Part shown: positions 1 through 8,874 of the stretch, piece after piece | Position numbering within the stretch: position 1 is the stretch's first letter | Layout of the letters: each line of letters begins with the position of its first letter | From: Candidatus Cloacimonetes bacterium 4572_55 | GTDB lineage: Bacteria; 4572-55 | Length of the DNA: 64,000 bases | Direction: 5' to 3' | NCBI GenBank assembly: GCA_002084765.1 | Contig: NBMB01000029.1 | Location: 36,324 to 100,323, forward strand | The notes under the pieces: generated by a model | What the model was told of the DNA's origin: nothing | The model's database searches: none | What the model saw: only the letters and a program-made list of their open reading frames with translations | Translations under genes and position numbers: made by a program

Positions 1-206
1 GGCGCAGTGCCGGGGTATTCCGTGCGGACCGTGAGAGATGGATAAGAGATGTCGGGCATGAGGTTCAACGGAAGTTGCTTATATGAGATAAAGCCGAATA
101 CCGTAATGCCCACGACCGACATCAGGATAGCAACCGGTCGGGTGATAGTAAATCGGAAAAAGTCATGGTCTTTACGTCGGTCTTCTCGGAATATTTCTTT
201 TTTCAT
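1..206 (-). CDS. RND efflux permease, N-terminal fragment (runs off window)
   Basis: The first 68 codons of an inner-membrane RND (AcrB/HAE1-type) transporter, reading leftwards out of the window, so the 3' end is missing. After a basic start (MKKEIFREDRRK) comes the family's first membrane helix (RPVAILMSVVGITVFGFISY) and then the conserved periplasmic LPLNLMPDISYPSLTV and EYPGTA. These match the start of many heavy-metal or drug efflux permeases. The gene follows the membrane-fusion protein on the same strand after a 154-bp gap, the usual order for an RND operon. The ATG is at 206-204. Substrate cannot be told from this piece. Confidence 0.9.
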   Translation of the reverse strand, partial: MKKEIFREDRRKDHDFFRFTITRPVAILMSVVGITVFGFISYKQLPLNLMPDISYPSLTVRTEYPGTA

Positions 207-360
207 TGCCCTATCGCTTATAATAAATATATGTGAATAAAGGTGTTATTTCAAGTATTCAGAGTAAAAAAAACGGGTCTATCGCGGCGATCGGTTTAAA
301 CAATTTTCCCAATCGACAAAGGCTTACGATAAACCCGAAATTCGATTTTGTCAAAGCCAA

Positions 361-1452
361 CTATAACGTATCTCGCTCCGCGACGACCTTGATTTTTGTC
401 TTGTCCTTTAAGCCGAATTGACCCACCACAATGACCCGGTCGGTATCTTGAAGCTCGGATAAGACCTCTATTTTTTCATAATCCTGATAGCCGATGTTCA
501 ATAGAACCTTATGCGCGACGCTGTCTCTGACCACAAAGACATTCATCAACTCATTCTCATACACAACCGCGGTCTTGGGGATCAATAGCGTCGATTCATG
601 AAGATCGGTGATGACATGCGCATTCACAAACATGCCTGGCTTTAGCGTATTATCCGGATTTTTGACCCCCACCGTGACCTTAAAGGTGCCGGTGTTGGGA
701 TCGATCACTGGACTCACCCGTTTGACCCAACCTTGAAATTTCTTGTCGCCGAGATAATCGGACGTCAGAAAAGCGAATTGACCCTTGACCACATTGTCCA
801 CCTCTTTTTCCGGGACATACACCACAGCGATAATCTCGTCCGTATTGCTGATCTGAAACAGCCGCGCCGAAGGTTGAATTCGGTCGCCAGGACGGCAATG
901 ACGCTCGCCCACTACGCCGCTAATCGGCGATGTGATACGGGTATATTCCAGATTCAACTTTGCCTCTTCCCAACCCACCCTGGCGATGTCAAGAGAAAAT
1001 TTCGATTGCTCGAATTCTTCGCTACTGATCAATTCCTTTTGGTGCATCGCTTCCATTCGTCGGTGCGCGGCTTCCTGTTGCTGATATGTCAAGTGGGCTC
1101 GAGTCTCCGCCATTTTGTATGTTTCCGGCTCCATCTCCAACAACATCTGACCTTTCCTCACATAGTCGCCTTCCTCAATATGAATTGCCGCCACCAATCC
1201 TTGAATTCGGGAGTAGACGTCCGCCATCCGCTCCGTTTCTAAATTCGAGCTGAAGAGAAGCGACGAGGAAATATCGCCTCGCATGACCGGAGCGGTTTCC
1301 ACCGGAACCAGTTCTTCTTTCTCTTCCATCTCATCCTCATTTTTTTCTCCGGTCTCATGCGTGCCATTCGCCTGGGTTTGATCGCACTGAATCGTTGAAA
1401 ACATCAACAAGCCGATCATCAATAATGTCAATAGTTTTGCATAAAATCTCAT
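361..1452 (-). CDS. RND efflux periplasmic adaptor (membrane fusion protein, HlyD/AcrA family)
   Basis: 363-residue adaptor linking an inner-membrane RND pump to an outer-membrane channel. The N-terminus is a signal peptide ending in Cys23 (FSTIQC), a weak lipobox, followed by an acidic linker. The barrel-sandwich half-motifs IQGLVAAIHIEEGDYVRKGQ and ITSPISGVVGERHCRPGDRI flank a coiled-coil hairpin of about 60 residues. The membrane-proximal beta-barrel (VYVPEKEV ... VSPVIDPNTGTFKVTV ... LKPGMFVNAHV) follows. An in-frame TTG lies 6 bases further upstream, but AAGGAG is 8 bases before the ATG at 1452, which I take as the start. The permease lies directly downstream. Confidence 0.93.
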   Translation of the reverse strand: MRFYAKLLTLLMIGLLMFSTIQCDQTQANGTHETGEKNEDEMEEKEELVPVETAPVMRGDISSSLLFSSNLETERMADVYSRIQGLVAAIHIEEGDYVRKGQMLLEMEPETYKMAETRAHLTYQQQEAAHRRMEAMHQKELISSEEFEQSKFSLDIARVGWEEAKLNLEYTRITSPISGVVGERHCRPGDRIQPSARLFQISNTDEIIAVVYVPEKEVDNVVKGQFAFLTSDYLGDKKFQGWVKRVSPVIDPNTGTFKVTVGVKNPDNTLKPGMFVNAHVITDLHESTLLIPKTAVVYENELMNVFVVRDSVAHKVLLNIGYQDYEKIEVLSELQDTDRVIVVGQFGLKDKTKIKVVAERDTL

Positions 1453-1685
1453 GGTCAAAACTCCTTTCCATAAGGATTTATAAAAAGCCTTCGATTATTT
1501 TCTACGTACGTAACGCGGAATATTACGAAATGGAATCAAAACAGGTTGCTAAGAAATTTCGGAATCCGATAAAAAGATAAGCGAAAGATTTCTCTTCCCA
1601 CCTAACTTTATATAGAGATTATCGACGAGTCACATTTTTTGGAACAAATTCCATCCTATCTGAATAATCCAGCGCAAAGAGACAA

Positions 1686-1727
1686 CTGATATAAAAACGC
1701 TGATATAAAAACGCTGATATAAAAAGG
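1686..1727 (+). repeat. 14-bp tandem repeat, 3 copies, in the leader of the SpoU methyltransferase gene
   Basis: Three consecutive units CTGATATAAAAACG, CTGATATAAAAACG, CTGATATAAAAAGG. The last unit supplies the ribosome-binding AAAAGG and ends 6 bases before the ATG at 1734. Each unit also carries TATAAA, so copy number could alter promoter or leader spacing; that part is inference. Confidence 0.95.
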
Positions 1728-1733
1728 AATCGA

Positions 1734-2564
1734 ATGCAATATATTGAAAGCCGAACCAATCCGCGTATCAAATGGCTGCGCTCTTTACAGTTGCGGAAAA
1801 ATCGTGCGCGTGAGCAACTCTTCATAGCGGAAGGCGTCCGGCTATTGGAGGAGGCTTTGTATGCAGATAACCAAAAAGTTTTTCATACATTAGTCGTCTG
1901 CCCAGAGATCATTCGAGGAAAATCTCGCGCCTCGCAACTCATAGAGGCTCTACAAAAAAAAGCCCTGCGTATAATCCACGTCGCGCCGCAGGTTATGAAA
2001 ATTCTATCTGAGACCAAAACTTCTCAGGGGATTATGGCTGTTTTCCCGATTGTCCCGCGTCACGAATCGAGAGTCGGATTGGGTCTGGTTCTGGACGGTA
2101 TCCAAGACCCTGGCAATATGGGAACTATTCTGCGCACGGCATGGGCAGCGGATGTGACCCAGGTCTATCTGATAGGAGAAAGCGTGGATCCGTATCATCC
2201 AAAAGTTGTTCGCAGCGGCATGGGCGCGCATTTTCATCTCTCTATTTCGCTGTTTTCCGAATGGAATGAGATCGATTTTCAGCAGATTATCCGTCCCGGG
2301 ACCCAAATTGTTATTGCCGACTCGCATGCCGATATTTCCTATCGAAAAGTCGAATGGAACTTAGATACGCTCCTGATTATTGGCAGTGAAGCCCACGGAA
2401 TTCGCTCCGCTATACTCGCGTCGGATCACCCGATTGTCTCCATAAAAATCCCCATGTCAAGCCGAGTTGAGTCGCTGAACGCCTCGGTTGCGGCAGGTAT
2501 TTTGTTGATGGACGCGTATCGCTGCGCGGAGCAGAATCGATCGATGGAAAACCCCGCTACGTGA
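1734..2564 (+). CDS. TrmH/SpoU family RNA 2'-O-ribose methyltransferase
   Basis: 276-residue SAM-dependent RNA methyltransferase of the SPOUT class, probably acting on 23S rRNA or tRNA ribose. The N-terminal 100 residues form the substrate-binding domain seen in RlmB/TsnR-like enzymes (IKWLRSLQLRKNRAREQLFIAEG is its usual opening). The catalytic domain has motif 1 LDGIQDPGNMGTILRTA, motif 2 LIIGSEAHGI and motif 3 IPMSSRVESLNASVAAGI; these make the trefoil-knot SAM site and include the catalytic Arg and Asn. The gene stands alone and converges with xdhC, overlapping it by 8 bases at the stop codons. The exact target nucleotide cannot be inferred. Confidence 0.93.
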   Translation: MQYIESRTNPRIKWLRSLQLRKNRAREQLFIAEGVRLLEEALYADNQKVFHTLVVCPEIIRGKSRASQLIEALQKKALRIIHVAPQVMKILSETKTSQGIMAVFPIVPRHESRVGLGLVLDGIQDPGNMGTILRTAWAADVTQVYLIGESVDPYHPKVVRSGMGAHFHLSISLFSEWNEIDFQQIIRPGTQIVIADSHADISYRKVEWNLDTLLIIGSEAHGIRSAILASDHPIVSIKIPMSSRVESLNASVAAGILLMDAYRCAEQNRSMENPAT

Positions 2565-3552
2565 AATTATCCATTTGATCCGATCTGTTTTTGACTGAAA
2601 TCATTTCAGCCGCAATGCTTATGGCGATCTCCTCCGGCGTATGGCTGTGGATCGGTATGCCGATTGGCGCATGAACGCGCGCCAATAATTCTGGGGAAAC
2701 TCCCGCATCAGAGAGCCGATTCATAATTGCCTTGACCTTTGACCGGCTGCCGAGCATCCCCAAATAGCGTAATTTTTTCTCGATAAGCCTTTGCAAAACT
2801 ATTTCGTCGGTTCGATGGCTATGCGTGGCGATCACGACAAAATGGCAATTACTGTCCAGAAGATATTCTTGAACGCGATCGTAGGAGACGATCCGTTTTT
2901 CGTCAGCGGACGGATTTTTCTCGAATGTAGGGACACCCTCTCGCTGCTCAAAGACGGAAATCTCAAAATCGAGCGACGATAATACATGCGATAATGCAAG
3001 GCTGATATGTCCTCCGCCGATAATAAAACATCTGTTATGCAAGCCAATCCATTCTCGATACGCCCAAAAATGGGGATCCTCGTCGTCATATTGCCAATAA
3101 AAGCGAGGGGTGCTTGTTTTCCGAGATATGGGAGAAATGCGCGCTCTATCCAGATCTAACTCTATCAAAATCGGGATGTTATCGCGGATAGCGGAAAGGC
3201 ATTGGTCAATGATCGGCAGGTGGTCTGTCCGGAATGGATAGAGGATAGCGGACTGTTCGCCCGAGCAGATCATACCCGAACTGTTTGGAGAGCGTTCGTC
3301 GTGAGAGAGAAATCGAGAGACAGGATCGCGCCCGTCACGCTCTGCTATTTTTTGGGCTTCCTCGGACAATTGAAACTCCATCTCTCCGCCGCCAATAGAG
3401 CCGACACTATTTCCGAGCCTATCGACAGCCATTTTAAAACCGACCCTGCCCGGATTCGATCCCCGACAACTTGTCACAACGAGCAGTATAACAGGCTCTT
3501 CTCGCCGCAATTTTTCTTGAATAAAAGCAAATACGCGCGCATCTTTGTTCAT
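2557..3552 (-). CDS. xdhC: XdhC family molybdenum-cofactor chaperone
   Basis: 331 residues. XdhC proteins bind molybdopterin, help insert the sulfurated cofactor into xanthine dehydrogenase-type enzymes, and are not part of the final enzyme. The N-terminal domain has the typical VTSCRGSNPGRVGFKMAV and GSIGGGEMEF. The C-terminal Rossmann domain opens with CFIIGGGHISLALSHVLSSL and ends with the family signature IGIPIHSHTPEEIAISIAAE. A TTG 21 bases upstream extends the frame, but AAAAGGA sits before the ATG at 3552, which I prefer. It lies 8 bases downstream of a dihydropyrimidinase gene, so the two are probably co-transcribed. The hydroxylase it would serve is not in this window. Confidence 0.9.
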   Translation of the reverse strand: MNKDARVFAFIQEKLRREEPVILLVVTSCRGSNPGRVGFKMAVDRLGNSVGSIGGGEMEFQLSEEAQKIAERDGRDPVSRFLSHDERSPNSSGMICSGEQSAILYPFRTDHLPIIDQCLSAIRDNIPILIELDLDRARISPISRKTSTPRFYWQYDDEDPHFWAYREWIGLHNRCFIIGGGHISLALSHVLSSLDFEISVFEQREGVPTFEKNPSADEKRIVSYDRVQEYLLDSNCHFVVIATHSHRTDEIVLQRLIEKKLRYLGMLGSRSKVKAIMNRLSDAGVSPELLARVHAPIGIPIHSHTPEEIAISIAAEMISVKNRSDQMDNFT

Positions 3553-3581
3553 CAAAATATCCTTTTCTGGCAATAAATAAT

Positions 3582-4955
3582 TCAGGTTAGCAAAAGTTGA
3601 CCCGCGGGAGAAGTTCCGACAAACTTTCCGTTCTCGATCAGGGACTTTCCTCTTAAGATTACATGTTCTATTTTCCCGGCAATCGGCTTTTGATCATAAG
3701 GAGACCAATCCGCAGCACCATGCAGTTTATCCGTGGAAATTTCGGAATCGATAGCCGGATTCCAGATAACCAAATCCGCGTCCTTTCCGATAGCGATTTC
3801 TCCCTTTCTGTCGGATATTCCGAAAATCGAAGCTGAATTTTTCGACAATATGTGTACCATCCTGGAAATCGAGATGCGTCCCTGGACAACCCCATACGTA
3901 TATAAAAGTGGAAACAGTGTTTCCACGCCGGGCAATCCGTTTGGCGTTTGATAAAAATGCCCGTGCCCAATATCCTTTTGAGAAACGGTAAAAGGACAGT
4001 GGTCTGTGCCGACCGTATCGATATGACCGTCGGCAAGAGCTTGCCATAGAGCCTCGCAATCCTCCTGCCTGCGAAGCGGAGGCGAAGCGATATAATAATG
4101 CCCGTTTTTTTTTCGATAACTATCTTCGGTCAGCAACAAATATTGGGGACAAGTTTCCAGATAGATCTTGACGCCTTGCCTTCTCGCATTCAAAGCGCTT
4201 TCCAAACCGGCTCGGCTGCTGAGATGGACAATATATAAGCGGGCGTTCAGCTCGCCGGCGATGCGGGCGGCTTGCTCAATCGCCTTGGCTTCGGCTTCTG
4301 GAGGGCGGCTACGCGCATGATAGATAGGATCAAAACAGCCCTCGCTGACGTATTTTTTTGTCAGACGCTCGATAATTTCGTTCTCCTCGGCGTGAAGCAT
4401 GAGTATGCCGCCGTGGGAATCGACCTGACGAAGAATTTCTCGAAACTGGGACAGCGTCGCCATCATACCCGCTTCCCGATATGTGGAAAATGTTTTGAAG
4501 CTGGAAAATCCTCGCTGGATCAATTTCGGTATCCGCTCCAAATGACGATCGGGGCAGTCAGTCACATTGATGTGCATACCGAAATCGACATGGGATTTCC
4601 CCGCGGCCGCGTCCAAACGGCGTTGCAAAGCATGGTCTAAGCTCTCGCCTTTGTCTTGAACAGTAAAGTCAAGTATCGTTGTCACCCCGCCAAAAGCCGC
4701 GGCAATGGAGCCGGAAGTAAAATCATCCGCAGAACGGGTCTCTTTGATCGGGATATCCATATGGGTATGGGGATCAATAAATCCGGGAAAAATCATTTTC
4801 CACTCAGATTCGATGATTTTATCAGCTCTGTCTGTAATCTCCGGCGACAAGGCGACAATCTTTCCATCTTTCACGCCGATATCCAACTTTCGGACGATGG
4901 AATCAGCGACGACGTCTCCGTTTTTCACCACCAGATCAAACAAATTCTGCGCCAT
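3582..4955 (-). CDS. hydA: Dihydropyrimidinase / D-hydantoinase
   Basis: 457-residue amidohydrolase that opens dihydropyrimidine or hydantoin rings. The full binuclear-metal ligand set is visible: His63 and His65 (DPHTHMD), the carboxylated Lys154 (SSFKTF), His188 (LMLHAEE), His243 (VHLSS) and Asp317 (VGTDHCPFT). The length is usual for the family (about 460). It is the first gene of a probable two-gene unit with xdhC. Together with ssnA, mobA and the NTPase at 26-30 kb it suggests purine/pyrimidine ring catabolism. Allantoinase or a phenylhydantoinase are possible alternatives; substrate is inference. Confidence 0.9.
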   Translation of the reverse strand: MAQNLFDLVVKNGDVVADSIVRKLDIGVKDGKIVALSPEITDRADKIIESEWKMIFPGFIDPHTHMDIPIKETRSADDFTSGSIAAAFGGVTTILDFTVQDKGESLDHALQRRLDAAAGKSHVDFGMHINVTDCPDRHLERIPKLIQRGFSSFKTFSTYREAGMMATLSQFREILRQVDSHGGILMLHAEENEIIERLTKKYVSEGCFDPIYHARSRPPEAEAKAIEQAARIAGELNARLYIVHLSSRAGLESALNARRQGVKIYLETCPQYLLLTEDSYRKKNGHYYIASPPLRRQEDCEALWQALADGHIDTVGTDHCPFTVSQKDIGHGHFYQTPNGLPGVETLFPLLYTYGVVQGRISISRMVHILSKNSASIFGISDRKGEIAIGKDADLVIWNPAIDSEISTDKLHGAADWSPYDQKPIAGKIEHVILRGKSLIENGKFVGTSPAGQLLLT

Positions 4956-5366
4956 AGACTTCTCCTTATCTCAGATAAAACTAAAAATTAAATATACCGT
5001 TGACACCGATATCAACAGAACTTGACTGGAAAATGAACAACATATTTCGGTTATATAAAAATATATATAAGTTACTGATATTCAAGGATTATTCAACAAT
5101 TTTCCAATGACTTTTTGCAATCTATGACGGCTTTTTTTATGGAATTCATTTTTTTATTGACAAATGTCTTTGGATATACTATTCTTTTGAATCCCGTCAG
5201 TACTTAGTAGGCGTTTAATATCCCCGCATCGACAAAAGGTTGCCGAGATAACTGTTGATCGGATAAATGCATTACGCGTTTAATAATTTATTTATTCACA
5301 ATCACTTATAAGAGTTCAGAAATATAATTAATGAGCGGAATCGCTATTATATATGAGGAGGTTTAA
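4956..5366. other. Intergenic region, 411 bp
   Basis: Lies between the divergent dihydropyrimidinase and the 124-residue protein. It is AT-rich and holds a good sigma-70-type promoter for the rightward gene (listed separately). I see no tRNA, coding remnant or riboswitch. Confidence 0.6.
5157..5185 (+). promoter_or_regulatory. Sigma-70-type promoter
   Basis: TTGACA at 5157-5162, a 17-bp spacer and TATTCT at 5180-5185. Expected transcription start is near 5192, leaving a leader of about 175 nt before the ATG at 5367. No other promoter in the gap is as good. Confidence 0.6.
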
Positions 5367-5741
5367 ATGGTTGGAAAAGTTGCCGGCGCAAATTCAATGG
5401 TGAAGTATCATGGAAAAATGATCCAAATTCAAAGCCAATTTACCCACCCAAACGTAGTGACGGTAATCATTATGAATGGCCAAGTGAAGAAACGCTATGA
5501 AACCGATGTGGCGAAAGAGTTGGCGCAGGGCGATTCGACCAAGCTGATACAACGAATTTTACATAATCAGCATAAAGAAGTTGAATTAAAAATCCGCGCA
5601 AAAAAGAGGCAATACATGTCGAAAAATACATCTTCAGACGTCGAAGAAGAAGAGGTCAATCTGCCTGAAGAGCCCAAAGAGGATGAAAAACCAAAAAAGC
5701 GCGGTTTTTTTGATATCCTGTTCCGAAGGAAAAAAGGCTAA
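5367..5741 (+). CDS. Small conserved-looking protein of unknown function (124 aa)
   Basis: I do not recognise a family. Residues 1-85 look like a small soluble alpha/beta domain (MVKYHGKMIQIQSQF, then a helical KLIQRILHNQHKEVELKIR). A strongly acidic linker follows (DVEEEEVNLPEEPKEDE), then a basic, aromatic tail (KKRGFFDILFRRKKG) that could bind membrane or nucleic acid. There is no signal peptide. It has its own promoter, a clear Shine-Dalgarno (GAGGAGG at 5355-5361) and a terminator directly after, so it is probably a real, well expressed, single-gene unit. The histidine kinase follows beyond the terminator. Confidence 0.75.
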   Translation: MVGKVAGANSMVKYHGKMIQIQSQFTHPNVVTVIIMNGQVKKRYETDVAKELAQGDSTKLIQRILHNQHKEVELKIRAKKRQYMSKNTSSDVEEEEVNLPEEPKEDEKPKKRGFFDILFRRKKG

Positions 5742-5760
5742 ATTTAATCGATAAGTAACC

Positions 5761-5804
5761 AGGCGTCCGTTTATGGCGGTTAACTCGCTTCGGACGCCTT
5801 TTTT
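5761..5804 (+). terminator. Rho-independent terminator
   Basis: Nine-base inverted repeat AGGCGTCCG / CGGACGCCT (5761-5769 and 5791-5799) followed by a run of six T. It ends the single-gene transcript of the 124-residue protein, 15 bases before the kinase start. Confidence 0.85.
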
Positions 5805-5818
5805 ATCGGGGTAAAAAC

Positions 5819-7570
5819 GTGAAATTTGAGAATTTTTTTATCAGGCAATTGGCACAATCGAATTCGCCAGATTCTTATCTTAATAGCGAAACTATCCTGC
5901 GCATCAAGTGGCTCATGATCGTTCGGCTGATTACGGTAACAGGAATTGTTGGTATCGGCGTTGTTTTCCTGCGTTATCCCGAATCTTGGGTATATCTAAA
6001 ACCCTTCTCTATTATCGTGGTCCTCACATACATTTTAACATCTTTATATCTGATTGCCTTCAAAGTCGGTATATCCGTCGTTCCAATACTCTATGTCCAA
6101 ATCATCTTTGACATTCTGTTGGTCAGCGCCACAATTCACGTCACAGAGGGCATTGAGAGTCAATTTTCCCTACTCTATTTTGTCGTCATCCTGAATGGCT
6201 CAATCTTTCTCTCCTTGAGAGGCGGCTTAATCATCGCGACGGTTACCACAGTGGTGTACAGCACTCTGGTCGCGCTGGAGTTCACCAATCTTATCCCGCC
6301 CGCGCATCCGGTCGGCCTCCCCGGACAGATGGGCGTCTCAAAAGAGTATCTTCTGCTAAAGGTCTATCTGCATCTCTGCTTTTTCTACATACTTGCCTTT
6401 GTCAGCGGATTCCTTGCGGAGCGAGAAAAGCAGAAAGATAGAAAATTAGAGAATGCACAAGAAGAGCTGTCCCGTATCCGCCTGGATACAGATGAGATTC
6501 TGCGCAACATGAGCGGCGGTGTGATCAGCATTGACCGCTTTGGTAGAATTGTTACTTTTAACAAAGCGGGAGAAGGTATATTAGGTTATAAAGAAAAAAA
6601 TATTCAGGGAAAATCCTGCCAGGATATTTTTCAAGACGATATTCCGAATTTTAGCCAATTTCTATTGACGAGTATGAGTGACGGGAGAGAGGTAACCCAC
6701 TATGAAATGGATTTGGAACGAACAAAAAATATTATTCTTCCTCTGAGAATCAGCACCTCTATCCTAATCGGTGAAAAAAATTTCCGGCGAGGTTTGATCG
6801 CTGTTTTTGAGGATTTGACCGATGAGCGAAACCTCCAGGATCGTATTCGAAGATCGGAGAAACTCGCCGCTATTGGCGAACTCTCAGCCAGTATCGCCCA
6901 CGAAATCCGCAACCCTCTTGCCTCCATCAGCGGGTCCGTACAATTTTTGATGACCGAGCTGGAATTGGCTGACGAAAACGAACGCTTGATGAAAGTGATT
7001 GTCAAAGAATCCGAAAGACTCGGTCGCATCACCGGCGACTTCTTGACGTTTGCCCGCATAAAACCGGGTTCCATGCGAGTTTTGTCGTTACAGCAGGTTG
7101 TACAGGACATTATCGGACTGGTCAAAAACCATCCGAAAATGAGGTTGAACATTCAGATTGAATCTCATTTCCCTAAAAATCCGATTTATGTGAAAATGGA
7201 CGACGGTCAGATCACCCAAACCGTCCTGAATATCGCTCTGAACGCCTTGGATGCGATGCAAGAAGTCCCTCAAGGGAAATTAAAATTCGAGTTGGTCGCC
7301 GAGAAACCCGACAAACAAACGCCCACCTTTTTCGCAAAGGAACCAACGGACCTGGGATCGGCAAAGCTGAGTATCTCGGACAACGGATGCGGTATCAGCG
7401 AGAAGAATAAGCGATTTCTGTTCAAGCCCTTTTTTACGACTAAAAAAAGCGGAACCGGTCTGGGATTGGCGATCGTGAACCGAATTATCGATAACCATGA
7501 CGGCTGGATCAACGTGGATACAGAAGAGGGTGTCGGAACAACATTTAGTATAATTTTGCCCTTGATCTGA
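5819..7570 (+). CDS. Membrane sensor histidine kinase (PilS/NtrB type)
   Basis: 583 residues. About six hydrophobic segments fill residues 28-205, as in PilS-type sensors. A PAS domain follows (about 225-345: NMSGGVISIDRFGRIVTFNK). The HisKA domain carries phospho-acceptor His361 (SIAHEIRNPLASISG). The HATPase_c domain has the N box (NIALNALDAM), G1 (ISDNGCGIS) and G2 (GTGLGLAIVNRI). Such kinases usually pair with sigma-54 response regulators, and an intact one is encoded at 11367-12752. The start is GTG at 5819, just after the terminator of the preceding gene; I see no better ATG. It is followed 27 bp later by mtnA. Confidence 0.92.
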   Translation: MKFENFFIRQLAQSNSPDSYLNSETILRIKWLMIVRLITVTGIVGIGVVFLRYPESWVYLKPFSIIVVLTYILTSLYLIAFKVGISVVPILYVQIIFDILLVSATIHVTEGIESQFSLLYFVVILNGSIFLSLRGGLIIATVTTVVYSTLVALEFTNLIPPAHPVGLPGQMGVSKEYLLLKVYLHLCFFYILAFVSGFLAEREKQKDRKLENAQEELSRIRLDTDEILRNMSGGVISIDRFGRIVTFNKAGEGILGYKEKNIQGKSCQDIFQDDIPNFSQFLLTSMSDGREVTHYEMDLERTKNIILPLRISTSILIGEKNFRRGLIAVFEDLTDERNLQDRIRRSEKLAAIGELSASIAHEIRNPLASISGSVQFLMTELELADENERLMKVIVKESERLGRITGDFLTFARIKPGSMRVLSLQQVVQDIIGLVKNHPKMRLNIQIESHFPKNPIYVKMDDGQITQTVLNIALNALDAMQEVPQGKLKFELVAEKPDKQTPTFFAKEPTDLGSAKLSISDNGCGISEKNKRFLFKPFFTTKKSGTGLGLAIVNRIIDNHDGWINVDTEEGVGTTFSIILPLI

Positions 7571-7597
7571 CCTCGAGGCTGAAAAGGAAAAATAGAT

Positions 7598-8677
7598 ATG
7601 CGCCAAAAAATGCCTGAACCCATTCAATGGGAGATTGAGACCAATACGCTGCAACTGCTCGACCAAACTCGGCTGCCTGTGCGTATGGTCAACCTGACAT
7701 GCCGGACGCATATCGACGTCTGCAGGGCGATCAAAAGGCTGAGTGTGCGCGGTGCTCCGGCAATCGGAATCGCGGCGGCTTACGGCGTGTCTCTCGCGGC
7801 TTTTCACGCAGGTCTGGAGACGGATGAGCCGGCGCAGAGAAATCAGATGATCCTGCACGCGATCCGAAAATTGTCCGAGACGCGTCCCACAGCTATGAAT
7901 CTTTTCTGGGCTTTGAATCAAATGAAAGAGGTTCTTTCCGATCATAAAGACGCGCCTTCCGACGAACTGGCTTCTCTCCTGCTGCGCAAGGCATACCAAA
8001 TCCACGAAGACGATCGGCACCGCTGCGAACAGATTGGCGAGCACGGGGTGGAACTTCTTCATGACCGATATAGAATTCTGACCCATTGTAACGCAGGGGT
8101 TTTGGCGACCGGCGGTATTGGCACCGCCTTAGCTCCAATTTATGTGGGGCGACAACGGGGGATGATATTTCATCTGTTCGTGGATGAGACCCGACCCCTG
8201 CTGCAAGGATCCAGGTTAACTGCCTGGGAACTGACGCAAGCAGGGATTGACGTGACGCTTATCTCTGATAATACAGCGGCTTATGCGATTCGAAAAAAAA
8301 ATATTCAATGCGTGATTTTGGGGGCTGACCGAATCACGACTCATGGGGATGTGGCAAACAAAATCGGCACGTATAATTTAGCGATCCTGGCTAAAGAGCA
8401 CGCAATCCCGTTCTATGTCGCCGCGCCTCTCTCCACATTTGATCCCACAATCGCTTCTGGCGACGATATCCCTATCGAGCAACACGATGAAGTCGCTCTT
8501 ACGGAGAGTTTTGGCAAACGGATGGCACCTCTACGAGTTAAGACGTTTGTGCCGGCTTTTGACGTCACTCCGCATCGATACATCACCGCGATCATTACAG
8601 AAAAAGGGATTTTACGCCCGCCTTTCCGAGACGCAATCGCGCGTGTCAGAGCCGATTGCGATGGGGAATTTGGCTAA
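7598..8677 (+). CDS. mtnA: S-methyl-5-thioribose-1-phosphate isomerase
   Basis: 359 residues, the usual length. It converts methylthioribose-1-phosphate to methylthioribulose-1-phosphate in methionine salvage. Signatures visible: SVRGAPAIGIAAAYGVSLAA near the N-terminus, THCNAGVLATGGIGTALAPI with the catalytic Cys, ILGADRITTHGDVANKIGTY with the catalytic Asp, and FYVAAPLSTFDPTIASGDDI. It is a paralogue of eIF2B-alpha, but the catalytic residues identify the enzyme. No other methionine-salvage gene is nearby. Its last 4 bases overlap the end of a convergent small membrane protein gene. Confidence 0.96.
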   Translation: MRQKMPEPIQWEIETNTLQLLDQTRLPVRMVNLTCRTHIDVCRAIKRLSVRGAPAIGIAAAYGVSLAAFHAGLETDEPAQRNQMILHAIRKLSETRPTAMNLFWALNQMKEVLSDHKDAPSDELASLLLRKAYQIHEDDRHRCEQIGEHGVELLHDRYRILTHCNAGVLATGGIGTALAPIYVGRQRGMIFHLFVDETRPLLQGSRLTAWELTQAGIDVTLISDNTAAYAIRKKNIQCVILGADRITTHGDVANKIGTYNLAILAKEHAIPFYVAAPLSTFDPTIASGDDIPIEQHDEVALTESFGKRMAPLRVKTFVPAFDVTPHRYITAIITEKGILRPPFRDAIARVRADCDGEFG

Positions 8678-8874
8678 TCTACTTCTCGATAATCAGCGTC
8701 TTCGACCTGATCGGAGTCAATATTATCCCATATCGAGCTATTCTTTTTCTTTTGTCTCGACCCGTTGATATGCGTATCAGAGTTCGGGACTAAAACTGAC
8801 GATAAAACTCCCCAAATCATCCGAACAACAATAAAAAAAACGACTATCCTAAGAACTTGGATCAATGTGGCCAT
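8674..8874 (-). CDS. Small single-pass membrane protein (66 aa), unknown function
   Basis: One N-terminal transmembrane helix (VLRIVVFFIVVRMIWGVLSSVL), a polar linker and an acidic tail ending DQVEDADYREVD. Short membrane proteins with this layout and a D-x-(E/D)YREV-type end are common in FCB-group genomes; that statement is from memory and no function is known. GGAGG lies 8 bases before the ATG at 8874, which supports it as a real gene. Its start overlaps the start of the divergent methyltransferase by 10 bp, and its end overlaps mtnA by 4 bp. Confidence 0.7.
   Translation of the reverse strand: MATLIQVLRIVVFFIVVRMIWGVLSSVLVPNSDTHINGSRQKKKNSSIWDNIDSDQVEDADYREVD

Noticed and set aside
3553-3573. 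Upstream TTG start for xdhC
   Set aside because: AAAAGGA lies between this TTG and the downstream ATG and is correctly spaced for the ATG.
7280-8086. 268-codon minus-strand open frame across the kinase end and mtnA
   Set aside because: It lies fully antisense to two well-supported genes and has no recognisable domain.
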